Assembly: GCF_000292245.2 (NCBI RefSeq)
Contig: NZ_ALPT02000004.1
Location: 1 to 64,000 of the forward strand
Length of the DNA stretch: 64,000 nt
Source: Alkalihalobacillus alcalophilus ATCC 27647 = CGMCC 1.3604
Lineage (GTDB): Bacteria > Bacillota > Bacilli > Bacillales > Bacillaceae_D
Direction: 5' to 3'
Both the position numbers and the translations under genes were made by a program. A model generated the notes under the pieces. That model saw nothing but the letters and a program-made list of their open reading frames with translations. It was not told the origin of the DNA and searched no databases. This document shows positions 34,262 to 42,960 of the stretch, in pieces; position 1 is the first letter of the stretch, and each line of letters begins with the position of its first letter.

Positions 34262-35542
34262 TTACCCCTCCATTAATAATAATTGTGGATCGTTTAACAA
34301 ACGCTTAACATGGTTTAAGGCATTTTGAGCTGTCACTCCATCAATTAGACGGTGGTCATAACTGATAGATAGTGCAAGTACAGGTGCCGCTACAATTTCA
34401 CCGTTTTGAACAACTGCTTTTTCTTCAATACGGCCAATTCCTAAAATAGCTACTTCAGGATGATTGATAACTGGCGTAAACCATAAACCACGTGCAGAAC
34501 CTACATTCGAAATTGTTGCACTTCCGCCTTTCATTTCCGCACTGCTTAATTTAGCATCACGAGCTTTTGCTGCTAAATCGTTAATTTCATCTGCTAATAC
34601 GAAGATTGATTTACGGTCAGCGTCTTTGATGACTGGTACGAACAATCCGTGTTCAGTATCTGCTGCAATACCTATATTAAAGTATTTTTTATATACGATC
34701 TCTTCATTTGCATCATCAATAGAAGCATTTAATACAGGATATTTACGCAACGCAGATGTTAAAGCTTTAACAACATAAGGTAAGTACGTTAACTTTGTAC
34801 CTTGTGCCGCTGCTATTTCCTTGTATTGTTTTCTATGTGCAACAAGTGCTGAAACTTCAACCTCATCCATATGTGTAACATGTGGTGCTGTATGTTTCGA
34901 GTTAACCATTGCTTTGGCAATTGCTTTACGAACACCTTTTAATGGAACACGCTCTTCTAACTCACCAACCGGGATAGAAACAGGTGCAGATTTTTTCGTT
35001 TCAGTAGAAGTTGCCACTTCTTCTGATGATGTGTCTTCAGATGCTGTTTCTTGGCTACCGCCATTTAAGAATGTATCAATATCTTCTTTTAAGACACGAC
35101 CATTTTTACCAGAACCTGAAACTTTTTTAATATTGACATCCTTATCACGTGCATATTTACGAACAGAAGGCATCGCAATTACACGAGCATTATCATCTGA
35201 ATCTGACTCAGTTGATGCTGCAGGAGTCTTCGTTGCTTCTTCTTTTTTCTCTTCTTTAGGCTCTTCCTTTGCTTCTTCAGCTGGTGCAGCTTCTTCCTCA
35301 TAGCCTTCGGCGTCAATTGTTAAAAGAACATCACCAACAATACTAACCGTTCCTTCTTCCACTTTTAGCTCAAGAACTTTTCCATCTACTGGAGAAGGAA
35401 TTTCTACAACTGCTTTATCATTTTGCACTTCTAAAAGTATATCATCTTCTTTTACTTCGTCACCAGCTTTAACGAACCATTTTACGATTTCGCCTTCATG
35501 GATACCTTCACCAATATCCGGCAATTTAAACTCATATGCCAC
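34262..35542 (-). CDS. pdhC: dihydrolipoamide acetyltransferase (E2)
   Basis: A 426-residue E2 core protein: one lipoyl domain (about 1-80, lipoyl Lys in VQNDKAVVEIP), an Ala/Glu/Lys linker (85-115), the E1/E3-binding domain (VRKYARDKDVNIKKVSGSGKNGRV, about 128-165), a second linker, and the acyltransferase domain (about 200-425) with catalytic SYDHRLIDG. The start is GTG 35542, eight nt after GGGAGG, giving VAYEFKLPDIGEG; in-frame codons further upstream have no ribosome site. Gap of about 80 nt to pdhB. Confidence 0.95.
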   Translation of the reverse strand: MAYEFKLPDIGEGIHEGEIVKWFVKAGDEVKEDDILLEVQNDKAVVEIPSPVDGKVLELKVEEGTVSIVGDVLLTIDAEGYEEEAAPAEEAKEEPKEEKKEEATKTPAASTESDSDDNARVIAMPSVRKYARDKDVNIKKVSGSGKNGRVLKEDIDTFLNGGSQETASEDTSSEEVATSTETKKSAPVSIPVGELEERVPLKGVRKAIAKAMVNSKHTAPHVTHMDEVEVSALVAHRKQYKEIAAAQGTKLTYLPYVVKALTSALRKYPVLNASIDDANEEIVYKKYFNIGIAADTEHGLFVPVIKDADRKSIFVLADEINDLAAKARDAKLSSAEMKGGSATISNVGSARGLWFTPVINHPEVAILGIGRIEEKAVVQNGEIVAAPVLALSISYDHRLIDGVTAQNALNHVKRLLNDPQLLLMEG

Positions 35543-35622
35543 TTTTAGTGCCTCCCTTATCATACATTTAGTTTGGCGAAGAGGAAAGCAATAAACGACT
35601 TTCCTCTTCAAAAAATTTTTTA

Positions 35623-36600
35623 TTAGAAATTAACGACTTTATTTACTGCATCAACGATATCTTTGTGGTCAGGTAACCAAGAATCTTCCATTGCAGCGAA
35701 TGGATATACGGTATCAGGTGCTGTTACACGTAATACAGGAGCCTCAAGGCTTAAAATTGCACGTTCCGTAATTTCTGCTACTACGTTTGCAGCAATCCCT
35801 GCTTGCTTTTGTGCTTCTTGTACAACAATCGCACGGTTTGTTTTCTCAACAGAAGCGATGATCGTATCGATATCTAATGGACTAACCGTCATTAAATCGA
35901 TTACTTCAACATCGACACCGTCTTTTTCTAATTCTTCTGCTGCTTTTAATGAAGCGTGAACCATTGCTCCATAAGTAATAATCGTTACATCTTTACCTTC
36001 GCGTTTAATATCCGCTTTTCCTAATTCGATTGTGTACTCTTCTTCAGGAACTTCTGCACGGAATGAACGGTATAATTTCATGTGCTCTAAGAATACAACT
36101 GGATCGTTGTCACGGATTGAAGCAATTAATAAACCTTTTGCATCATAAGGAGTAGATGGAATAACGACTTTTAAACCTGGAGTTTGAGCCATTAATCCTT
36201 CTAAGCTATCCGCATGCATTTCCGGTGTTTTAACTCCTCCACCAAATGGTGAACGAACCGTGATTGGAGTTGTTTGCGTTCCACCAGAACGGTAACGCCA
36301 GCGGCTCATTTGACCAGCTACCGAATCCATTACTTCAAATAAGAAACCGAAGAATTGGATTTCCATAACTGGACGGAAGCCTGTAATCCCTAGTCCAATT
36401 GCTAAACCACCAATACCAGACTCAGCTAATGGTGTATCAAATACACGATCTTCACCGAATTCTTTTTGTAAGCCTTCCGTTGCACGGAATACTCCACCAT
36501 TTTGACCGACATCTTCCCCAAAAATTAGGACATCTTCATTCTTTTTAAGCTCATTACGCATTGCATCCGTAATCGCTTGAATCATTGTCATTTGCGCCAT
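35623..36600 (-). CDS. pdhB: pyruvate dehydrogenase E1 component, beta subunit
   Basis: A 325-residue transketolase-like subunit. It forms the alpha2-beta2 E1 with PdhA, which decarboxylates pyruvate with thiamine diphosphate. Conserved blocks are IFGEDVGQNGGVFRATEGLQKEFG, DTPLAESGIGGLAIGLG (with the ThDP-activating Glu) and the C-terminal VQEAQKQAGIAANV. It begins 3 nt after the pdhA stop. Confidence 0.96.
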   Translation of the reverse strand: MAQMTMIQAITDAMRNELKKNEDVLIFGEDVGQNGGVFRATEGLQKEFGEDRVFDTPLAESGIGGLAIGLGITGFRPVMEIQFFGFLFEVMDSVAGQMSRWRYRSGGTQTTPITVRSPFGGGVKTPEMHADSLEGLMAQTPGLKVVIPSTPYDAKGLLIASIRDNDPVVFLEHMKLYRSFRAEVPEEEYTIELGKADIKREGKDVTIITYGAMVHASLKAAEELEKDGVDVEVIDLMTVSPLDIDTIIASVEKTNRAIVVQEAQKQAGIAANVVAEITERAILSLEAPVLRVTAPDTVYPFAAMEDSWLPDHKDIVDAVNKVVNF

Positions 36601-36603
36601 TGG

Positions 36604-37698
36604 TTATTTCGACTCCTTTGCTGTATATTCTTCCATTTGCTCACGAAGATTAGCTGGGAGTTGTTCGAACATAACACCGATGATATCCGTTACTTTTTGC
36701 TTCGGAGCAGAGTCAGCTTCTTTAATTGCTGCTTTAATATCTTCTTTTGCTTTTTCAACCACTTCATTTTCTTTTTCTTCGTTCCATAATTTTTTGCCTT
36801 CTAAGAACTTACGGAAACGGATTAATGGATCTTTTTTCGTCCATTCATCATCTAAATCAGAAGTACGGTAACGTGTTGGATCATCACCAGCCATTGTATG
36901 TGGACCATAACGGTAAGTTAATGTCTCGATTAATGTCGGACCTTCACCGTTAAGAGCACGCTCACGAGCTTGCTTTGTCACAGTATAAACAGCTAAAACA
37001 TCCATTCCGTCAACTTGAATTCCTTCGATACCAGCTGCCGTTGCTTTTTGAGCGATGGTTTTCGCTGCAGATTGTTTTTCAACTGGAACTGAAATTGCAA
37101 AGCGGTTATTTTGAACAACGAAAATAGCAGGTACGTTAAAAGCACCAGCAAAGTTCATTCCTTCATAGAAATCCCCTTGAGAAGCTCCACCATCACCTGT
37201 GTAAGTGATTGCAACGTTGTTTTTCCCTTTACGTTTTAGACCTAATGCAACCCCAGCCGTTTGGATAATTTGAGCACCAATAATGATTTGTGGCACAACA
37301 ATATTTAATCCTTCTGGGAATTTACCGCCGCCGATATGACCACGCGACCATAAAAATGCTTGGTGTAATGGTAAACCGTGGAATACGATTTGCGGAATAT
37401 CACGATATCCAGGTAAAATCCAATCCTCTTTATCTAATGCAAAGTGAGTTCCAAGCATAGACGCTTCTTGACCAGCAACTGGTGCATAGAAACCTAAACG
37501 CCCTTGACGGTTTAATGAAATCGCACGTTGATCCCAAATGCGCGTATAAACCATTCTTCTCATTAATTCTTGTAACTCTTCATCACTTAGTTCAGGCATG
37601 GCTGCTTCATTTACAACTTCGCCCTCTTCATTCAAAATTTGAAATGTCTCAAACTTTCCTTCTACTTGCTCTAAAGTTTTTGTACTCACTACCTTCAC
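36604..37698 (-). CDS. pdhA: pyruvate dehydrogenase E1 component, alpha subunit
   Basis: A 364-residue E1 alpha subunit, first gene of the operon. Visible are QFQILNEEGEVVNEAAMP-like N-terminal sequence, YAPVAGQEASMLGTHFAL, the ThDP/magnesium motif GDGGASQGDFYEGMNFAGAFNVPAIFVVQNN and the RYGPHTMAGDDPTRYR loop. The start is uncertain by three codons: GTG 37698 or GTG 37689; both lie in an AGGTGAAGG-rich stretch. Confidence 0.94.
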   Translation of the reverse strand: MKVVSTKTLEQVEGKFETFQILNEEGEVVNEAAMPELSDEELQELMRRMVYTRIWDQRAISLNRQGRLGFYAPVAGQEASMLGTHFALDKEDWILPGYRDIPQIVFHGLPLHQAFLWSRGHIGGGKFPEGLNIVVPQIIIGAQIIQTAGVALGLKRKGKNNVAITYTGDGGASQGDFYEGMNFAGAFNVPAIFVVQNNRFAISVPVEKQSAAKTIAQKATAAGIEGIQVDGMDVLAVYTVTKQARERALNGEGPTLIETLTYRYGPHTMAGDDPTRYRTSDLDDEWTKKDPLIRFRKFLEGKKLWNEEKENEVVEKAKEDIKAAIKEADSAPKQKVTDIIGVMFEQLPANLREQMEEYTAKESK

Positions 37699-38149
37699 CT
37701 ACCCTTTCTATTCGGAAAATGTCAATCACTTTTCTGGTCTATGTCTTCATGTTCACATGTTGTAATTCATAGTCAGAAACCCTTCATTAGGATGTCCTAT
37801 TGTGCAATCAATCATTACATAATGATAAAAGAAAACACATATTCTTTGTTTTCATAAACTGTATTAGTCAATAGACAGAAAAAGTAATACAATTTACCCT
37901 ATGCAAAACAGTCTACATCAACAGATAGAAATCCGTCAATCCTTTTGTTTTTCCGCTCTTACAATTTATGATTACTTTAACTTTTCTTTATATAAAAGCA
38001 CTCCTGTGTTATAGATCACCTTACAATAAAATAGTACAGTTAGTTATACAAGCGTTTTCATAATATAAACAAGCCCCATCCCAGATAGACATTCCTTTTT
38101 TGCTAAAAAGTAAAACCCCAAAATGGACAAAGACTTTTATCGGACAAGC
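37699..38149. other. 450-nt region upstream of pdhA, no gene
   Basis: AT-rich and without a convincing gene on either strand. It should hold the pdhA promoter on the minus strand; TTGACT near 37870 is a possible -35 but no good -10 is spaced to it. TACAAGCGTTTTCA at 38047-38060 matches the cre consensus at 12 of 14 positions. No riboswitch fold was recognised. Confidence 0.4.
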
Positions 38150-38190
38150 AAAAAACGAGAATTCTTATATTTCAAGAATCCCCGTTTTTT
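38150..38190 (-). terminator. terminator of ykyA
   Basis: AACGGGGATTCTT and AAGAATTCTCGTT on the minus strand with TTTTTT after it, 15 nt past the stop codon. Confidence 0.85.
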
Positions 38191-38204
38191 AAGCCTGCTT
38201 TTGC

Positions 38205-38864
38205 CTATTCATTTAATTCCCAATTTAAATCTGCCGCAGAATAATAAGCTTGCTTGCTTTCATTATACTCTTCTGTGAACTGATTAAATACATCTCTCGT
38301 TTCGTTTATACTGGAATATGATTCATTAACCTCTTCAATTTTTTCCTGTAGCTCAACTAATTCAAAATCTTCCCGTTGCAATAATTCAAATAATTCACGA
38401 TCAAGATTAATCGATTCGATATAAGCTGTATGTAAGTCTTGGTAGCTATCATAACGGGCTTTCATTTTTTCCCGTAACGTTTGATAATGTTCCAACTCTT
38501 CACCTTCATTGATTTCATTTTCAAAGGCTTCTACTTTTTGGAATTCTTCATAACTTTGTTCGATGCTTTCTTTTTCCAAGGCGATTGCGCTCTCTCTGGT
38601 TTCAATAGAAGCAAGTGCCTCTTCGGTTAATGAAAGAATTTTCTCAAACTCATCAATTCCTAAATCAATCACTTCCTCGTAAAGTTGTTGTTCATTATTT
38701 TCAGCCGCTTTCAAGACCTCTTGCTGCTGCTTAAAAGTTGATTCCAGCTCAACGGCTTGTTCAAGATGGGTAAACACATCTTCTGCCACATTATTCCCAC
38801 AAGCAGCCAACAACAGCATCATTAAAAGCGATAGTGTCATATACCATCGTTTTTTTACAGACAC
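38205..38864 (-). CDS. ykyA: YkyA-like cell-wall-associated lipoprotein
   Basis: A 219-residue lipoprotein with lipobox LLLAACGN and a mature part that is almost entirely helical and acidic, with coiled-coil character (LTEEALASIETRESAIALEKESIEQSYEEFQKVEAFENEI). It matches the YkyA putative cell-wall-binding lipoprotein family; position between def and pdhA is as in B. subtilis. The start is GTG 38864 after AGGGGGAAAT; a frame 47 codons longer upstream carries no signal peptide and was rejected. Confidence 0.87.
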   Translation of the reverse strand: MSVKKRWYMTLSLLMMLLLAACGNNVAEDVFTHLEQAVELESTFKQQQEVLKAAENNEQQLYEEVIDLGIDEFEKILSLTEEALASIETRESAIALEKESIEQSYEEFQKVEAFENEINEGEELEHYQTLREKMKARYDSYQDLHTAYIESINLDRELFELLQREDFELVELQEKIEEVNESYSSINETRDVFNQFTEEYNESKQAYYSAADLNWELNE

Positions 38865-39132
38865 ACCATTTCCCCCTATTCTAATCCCAACTAAATAGTC
38901 CCTTACTAAAGACACTAAAACAAACAAATCGAATTGGCAACCGAAATCCTTTTCCCTTTCTAAAAATCTATATGATTTTCTAATAAAAATTATGCACTTG
39001 TCCACTTTTTAACTAAACATATATCCACTTTTTCTTAAAAAAATGGGCATTCATCCAATCGCCCTCTTTGCTTATGCATATTGTAAATAGTGAGTCGCAC
39101 ATAGTGTGATGTACCAAAAAGGAGGAATTTAC

Positions 39133-39330
39133 ATGTACGGATATGGTTCAGATTGTGGATGTTATGATCCTTGTGGATATGGTTACGGGGCACCAGCAGC
39201 ACCTGTTGCAGGTTTTGGCGGTGGATATAATAAAGGATTTGCGTTAATCGTAGTATTATTTATTCTATTAGTAATCGTTGGGGCAGCTTGCTTCAATGGT
39301 GGGGGCCCAGGACCAGACTGCAAAAAGTAA
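39133..39330 (+). CDS. YjcZ family sporulation-type small protein
   Basis: A 65-residue protein with a Gly/Tyr-rich N-terminus (MYGYGSDCGCYDPCGYGYG), a hydrophobic helix (GFALIVVLFILLVIVGAAC) and a Cys/Gly/Pro tail, the pattern of the YjcZ family of small sporulation proteins. The ATG at 39133 follows AAAGGAGG. CATATTGTA at 39077 fits the sigma-K -10 consensus CATANNNTA, but no matching -35 is seen, so mother-cell expression is only a guess. Confidence 0.85.
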   Translation: MYGYGSDCGCYDPCGYGYGAPAAPVAGFGGGYNKGFALIVVLFILLVIVGAACFNGGGPGPDCKK

Positions 39331-39345
39331 GAGAATAGTTTACTT

Positions 39346-39384
39346 AACAGCTTCTGAAGCACTTCATTCAGAGGCTGTTGTTTT
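39346..39384 (+). terminator. terminator of the YjcZ-type gene
   Basis: AACAGCTTCTGAA and TTCAGAGGCTGTT with an 8-nt loop, then GTTTT. Confidence 0.87.
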
Positions 39385-39546
39385 AAAAAAGCTTCATTTC
39401 AATAAAAACTTGCCAATGCACTACACTTTTCGATAAAGTAAGACATAGTAAAAGGAGAGTTTATATTTTTCTTATCTCCTAAACAATCTAAACAAATCCC
39501 ATTGACTATTATATAGCATTATTTGCTCTACAAAGGAGAGGTACAT

Positions 39547-40083
39547 ATGATTACAATGAAAGATATCGTTCGTGAAGGACATCCCGTTTTACGTGAGGTC
39601 GCAAAAGAAGTAACCTTACCAGCAACAGCCGAAGAAAAAGAAATACTAAGTGAGATGCTTCAATTTATTAAAAATAGTCAAGACCCAGAAATTGCGGACA
39701 AGTATAATTTACGTCCAGGTGTCGGAATTGCCGCACCGCAAATTGGCATCTCTAAAAGAATGTTTGCCGTCCACACTTATGACGAAAATGACGTCTTATA
39801 TAGCTACGGTCTATTTAACCCGAAAATGATTAGTCATTCCGTTGAAGAAAATCATTTGGATGGCGGGGAAGGCTGTTTATCCGTTGACAGAGAAATCACC
39901 GGAATTGTCCCACGACATGCCCGAATCACAGTTAAAGGAACAACACTAGAAGGAGAAGAAGTCAAATTAAAATTAAAAGGTTACATTGCGATTGTTTTTC
40001 AACATGAATTAGACCATTTGGATGGCATTATGTTCTATGACCGGATCGAAGCATTTCAAGATAAGTTAAAGAAACCACTATAA
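39547..40083 (+). CDS. def: peptide deformylase
   Basis: A 178-residue metalloenzyme that removes the formyl group from new proteins. All three motifs are present: motif 1 GVGIAAPQIG (near residue 58), motif 2 EGCLS (near 110, metal Cys) and motif 3 HELDH (near 154, two metal His and the catalytic Glu). The length and the insert QDPEIADKYNLRPG mark the type 2 enzyme of Gram-positives. Start is ATG 39547 after AAAGGAG; eight upstream in-frame codons overlap the ribosome site. Corresponds to B. subtilis defB/ykrB by synteny. Confidence 0.95.
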   Translation: MITMKDIVREGHPVLREVAKEVTLPATAEEKEILSEMLQFIKNSQDPEIADKYNLRPGVGIAAPQIGISKRMFAVHTYDENDVLYSYGLFNPKMISHSVEENHLDGGEGCLSVDREITGIVPRHARITVKGTTLEGEEVKLKLKGYIAIVFQHELDHLDGIMFYDRIEAFQDKLKKPL

Positions 40084-40093
40084 GCTTTTCAAT

Positions 40094-40152
40094 AAAAAGA
40101 GCTACCCGATAAAGATCATTTTAATTGACATTACCGGTACAGCTCTTTTTTT
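40094..40152 (+). terminator. terminator of def
   Basis: AAAAAGAGCT...CCG and CGG...AGCTCTTTTTTTT with a long AT-rich loop. Confidence 0.8.
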
Positions 40153-40376
40153 ATAGTCCCGATTGTAGCTTGAAGGAGTATCTAAAATCAGCCCTAACCT
40201 AAATATCCATTGGTTTTCTTCCTTCAAAGATTAGCTGTTATCAAATTTTCAAATTATCTCTTCACCAAATGTTTGTCTTTCAAGGTTCACCCCTTCCTTT
40301 TCCATTCATTCCCACCAAAAGACCCTTTAATTTTACATATACTAACGCTAAGGACTAAAGAAAAGGAGGGTTTATT

Positions 40377-40454
40377 ATGTTAAAAAAACTTCGCAAAAAG
40401 CTCATCGATGGTTGCAAAAATCTCTTGCCAAAGAAACGTTTGCTTGAGGTATAG
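40377..40454 (+). CDS. orphan 25-residue cationic peptide
   Basis: ATG at 40377 follows AAAAGGAGGG at 6 nt, the best Shine-Dalgarno sequence in the area. It encodes MLKKLRKKLIDGCKNLLP then KKRLLEV, strongly basic and amphipathic, with one Cys. No relative is recognised. It stands alone between the def terminator and rpoY. It may be a real small protein or a leader peptide. No terminator follows; translation was not demonstrated, so confidence is limited. Confidence 0.5.
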   Translation: MLKKLRKKLIDGCKNLLPKKRLLEV

Positions 40455-40528
40455 AATAATTCAATAATGATTAAACTGTACAATTAGTCATAAAAACATG
40501 TAGGATAAATAAAAAAAGTTAGTTTCAT

Positions 40529-40542
40529 TACAAGCGTTTACA
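40529..40542. promoter_or_regulatory. cre-like site upstream of rpoY-rnjA
   Basis: TACAAGCGTTTACA matches the CcpA cre consensus TGWAANCGNTNWCA at 12 of 14 positions (the TG start is replaced by AC). It lies about 60 nt upstream of a TATAAT at 40597-40602. Regulatory meaning unproven. Confidence 0.35.
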
Positions 40543-40638
40543 CTCTTTTTTATTATAGCTCTTAAAGAAAAACATGAAAAAGATGATATATTGCTTTATA
40601 ATGAAAAAATAACCAATGTTTAAGGAGAGGTATTATCT

Positions 40639-40848
40639 ATGTTATTTAAAGTTTTTTTCCAAAAAATCGCAAATCAAGTTCCAGTACGTGAACTTACAGA
40701 TGCTATTTATGTTGAAGGTACAAGTGAGGCAGATGTCCGTAAAAAGCTTGCTGACCGCAACTACAACATCGAATTTATTACTGAAATCTCTGGCGCTCAT
40801 TTAGAGTATGAACAGGCTCGAGAAGACTTTAAGGTGGAATCCATTTAA
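40639..40848 (+). CDS. rpoY: RNA polymerase epsilon subunit
   Basis: A 69-residue protein matching RpoY (YkzG), the small epsilon subunit of Firmicute RNA polymerase: MLFKVFFQKIANQVPVRE...LTDAIYVEGTSEADVRKKLADRNYNIEFI. The stop overlaps the rnjA start (TAATG), so the two are translationally coupled, as in other bacilli. A TATAAT at 40597 and AAGGAGAGG at 40621 serve it. Confidence 0.95.
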   Translation: MLFKVFFQKIANQVPVRELTDAIYVEGTSEADVRKKLADRNYNIEFITEISGAHLEYEQAREDFKVESI

Positions 40849-42515
40849 TGAAACAAGTAAAAAATAATCAAACAGCCGTATTTGCTCTTGGTGGACTCGG
40901 GGAAATCGGAAAAAATATGTATGCTGTTCAGTTCCAAGATGAGATCATTATTATTGATGCCGGAATTATGTTTCCAGAGGACGAACTTCTAGGTATTGAT
41001 TATGTTATTCCTGACTTTACTTATTTAAGTAAAAATATTGATAAGATCAAAGGCCTATTTATCACACATGGTCACGAAGATCATATTGGTGGTATCCCTT
41101 ATTTATTAAGAGAAATTAACATTCCTATTTACGGTGGGAAGTTAGCCTTAGGTTTATTAAAAGGAAAGTTAGAAGAACATGGTCTTATCCGAAAAACTAA
41201 GCTAATAGAAATTCAAGAAGATCAAATTATTAAGTTTACAAAAACATCCGTATCCTTCTTTAGAACGACCCACAGTATTCCTGACTCATACGGTATTGTC
41301 GTCAAAACACCACCAGGGAATATTGTACATACAGGGGACTTTAAGTTTGATTTCACTCCAGTTGGTGAACCAGCAAACTTAACTAAAATGGCCAAGATTG
41401 GTGAGGAAGGTGTTCTTTGTTTACTTTCTGACAGTACAAACAGTGAAATACCTGAATTTACAATGTCAGAGCGAAAAGTCGGCGAAAGCATTGATAGCAT
41501 TTTTAGAAAAGTGAACGGACGTATTATTTTTGCTACTTTTGCATCTAATATTCATCGCCTTCAACAAGTAATCGAGTCCGCTGTACAACATGGACGTAAA
41601 GTTGCAGTATTTGGACGCAGTATGGAGTCCGCCCTTTCAATCGGACAAGATTTAGGGTATATTAATGCTCCTAAAGAAACGTTTATTGAACCGAGCCAGT
41701 TAAACAAACTGCCTGACAATCAAATAACGATTCTTTGTACAGGGAGTCAAGGTGAACCAATGGCGGCTCTTTCTCGTATCGCTTATGGTACACATCGTCA
41801 AATTCAAATCATTCCTGGGGATACGGTCGTCTTTTCATCGTCACCAATTCCAGGTAATACCGTAAGTGTCGGAAAAACCATTAATCAGCTTTATCGTGCA
41901 GGAGCCAATGTTATTCACGGACCACTTAATGACATTCACACATCTGGACATGGTGGACAAGAGGAGCAAAAATTAATGCTTCGTCTGATGAAGCCTCAGT
42001 ATTTCTTACCTATTCACGGTGAGTATCGGATGATGAAAATGCATATTAAATTAGCGAAGGATTGTGGAGTTGCTGAGGAAAATTGCTTTATTATGGACAA
42101 TGGAGATATACTAGCCCTCCACCCTGATGAGGCTGGTGTCGTTGGCAAAATCCCTTCCGGTTCTGTTTATGTAGACGGAAATGGAATTGGAGATATCGGC
42201 AATATTGTTTTACGCGACCGCCGAATTTTATCAGAAGAAGGATTGGTCGTTGTAGTTGTCAGCTTAGATATGAAAGAATTTAAAGTAACAGCTGGTCCAG
42301 ATATCATTTCAAGAGGTTTTGTCTACATGAGAGAGTCAAGTGACTTAATTCATGAAGCTCAAAAATTACTCGCCAAACATCTAGATGATGTGATGGAAAA
42401 GAAAACATCACAATGGTCAGAAATCAAAAATGAAATGACTGATTTATTAGGACCTTTCCTCTATGAGAGAACAAAACGTAAACCAATGATTTTACCAATC
42501 ATTATGGAAGTCTAA
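40848..42515 (+). CDS. rnjA: ribonuclease J1
   Basis: A 555-residue metallo-beta-lactamase/beta-CASP RNase with 5'-exo and endonuclease activity, central to mRNA turnover. The metal motif THGHEDHIGG is near residue 73, with HTGDFKFD and HTSGHGG downstream; the C-terminal domain ends FLYERTKRKPMILPIIMEV. It overlaps rpoY by one base. SR1P, which in B. subtilis acts through GapA on RNase J1, is encoded 11 kb away in this window. Confidence 0.96.
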   Translation: MKQVKNNQTAVFALGGLGEIGKNMYAVQFQDEIIIIDAGIMFPEDELLGIDYVIPDFTYLSKNIDKIKGLFITHGHEDHIGGIPYLLREINIPIYGGKLALGLLKGKLEEHGLIRKTKLIEIQEDQIIKFTKTSVSFFRTTHSIPDSYGIVVKTPPGNIVHTGDFKFDFTPVGEPANLTKMAKIGEEGVLCLLSDSTNSEIPEFTMSERKVGESIDSIFRKVNGRIIFATFASNIHRLQQVIESAVQHGRKVAVFGRSMESALSIGQDLGYINAPKETFIEPSQLNKLPDNQITILCTGSQGEPMAALSRIAYGTHRQIQIIPGDTVVFSSSPIPGNTVSVGKTINQLYRAGANVIHGPLNDIHTSGHGGQEEQKLMLRLMKPQYFLPIHGEYRMMKMHIKLAKDCGVAEENCFIMDNGDILALHPDEAGVVGKIPSGSVYVDGNGIGDIGNIVLRDRRILSEEGLVVVVVSLDMKEFKVTAGPDIISRGFVYMRESSDLIHEAQKLLAKHLDDVMEKKTSQWSEIKNEMTDLLGPFLYERTKRKPMILPIIMEV

Positions 42516-42527
42516 AAATAATAGTAG

Positions 42528-42567
42528 AGGCAACCGCAAAGATGATCTTCTTGCGGTTGTCTTTTTT
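42528..42567 (+). terminator. terminator of rpoY-rnjA
   Basis: GGCAACCGCAA and TTGCGGTTGTC with an 11-nt loop, then TTTTTT. Confidence 0.93.
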
Positions 42568-42683
42568 ATATTTCGGATGGAATCTCCTTAAACCAACTAA
42601 AATCTTCTTTCCCCCATAACTTCACCTTTTCTCCTTCCAACACTAAAAAGATCGCTCAATTTAAAATTTTCTGATTATAAAGA

Positions 42684-42712
42684 TTGAATTATATACTAAA
42701 ACTAGGTATGAT
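42684..42712 (+). promoter_or_regulatory. sigma-A promoter of the LacI-type operon
   Basis: TTGAAT (42684-42689), a 17-nt spacer and TATGAT (42707-42712). It implies a leader of about 240 nt before the ATG at 42961, almost all of it dispersed-repeat sequence. Confidence 0.65.
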
Positions 42713-42726
42713 GTACACGTGTACAT
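42711..42726. promoter_or_regulatory. perfect 16-bp palindromic operator
   Basis: ATGTACACGTGTACAT overlaps the end of the -10 and covers the expected transcription start. The perfect symmetry, central CG and position fit autoregulation by the LacI-family protein encoded downstream. No second copy was found in the window. Confidence 0.65.
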
Positions 42727-42734
42727 TAATCATG

Positions 42735-42951
42735 TTCTGACCAAACGGACTTCGCTTTTTATCAATCCAGCTACGTCCGTTAGAAGCTCGAGAAAAATCG
42801 GTCGTCTTTATGAAGACAAAGAACGTCTTCAACAGCCGCCCTTGCCCACAGGATGTGGGTACAAGGCGTGGTGATTGACGTCGCGAATTTAGCGTTGTTC
42901 CTCAGTAATCTCGCTTCTGACCAAACGGACTTCGCTTTTTATTTAAGGAGG
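42735..42951 (+). repeat. palindromic leader element A (upstream of the LacI-type gene)
   Basis: A partial 3' arm (42735-42762) is followed by a complete module (42769-42942). The 5' arm AGC-TAC-GTCCGTT-AGAAGC pairs with the 3' arm GCTTCT-gacca-AACGGAC-TTC-GCT, then TTTTTAT and the SD TTTAAGGAGG. Inside are smaller hairpins (GTCTT/AAGAC; CTTG-CCCAC/GTGGG-CAAG). It is about 90 percent alike, by eye, to the module upstream of ykuV. The stem plus T run looks like an attenuator directly before the ribosome site. Confidence 0.85.
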
Positions 42952-42960
42952 TGTCGAGCT

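Noticed and set aside
37699..38149. Riboswitch or T-box upstream of pdhA
   Set aside because: No conserved core motif or terminator stem could be found in the 450 nt.
42711..42726. Palindrome as a plasmid or phage attachment site
   Set aside because: No integrase, no duplicated core, and a position on the -10 typical of a repressor operator.
42853..42960. 36-codon N-terminal extension of the LacI-type gene
   Set aside because: It is dispersed-element sequence; the real start has AAGGAGG and gives the standard HTH start.
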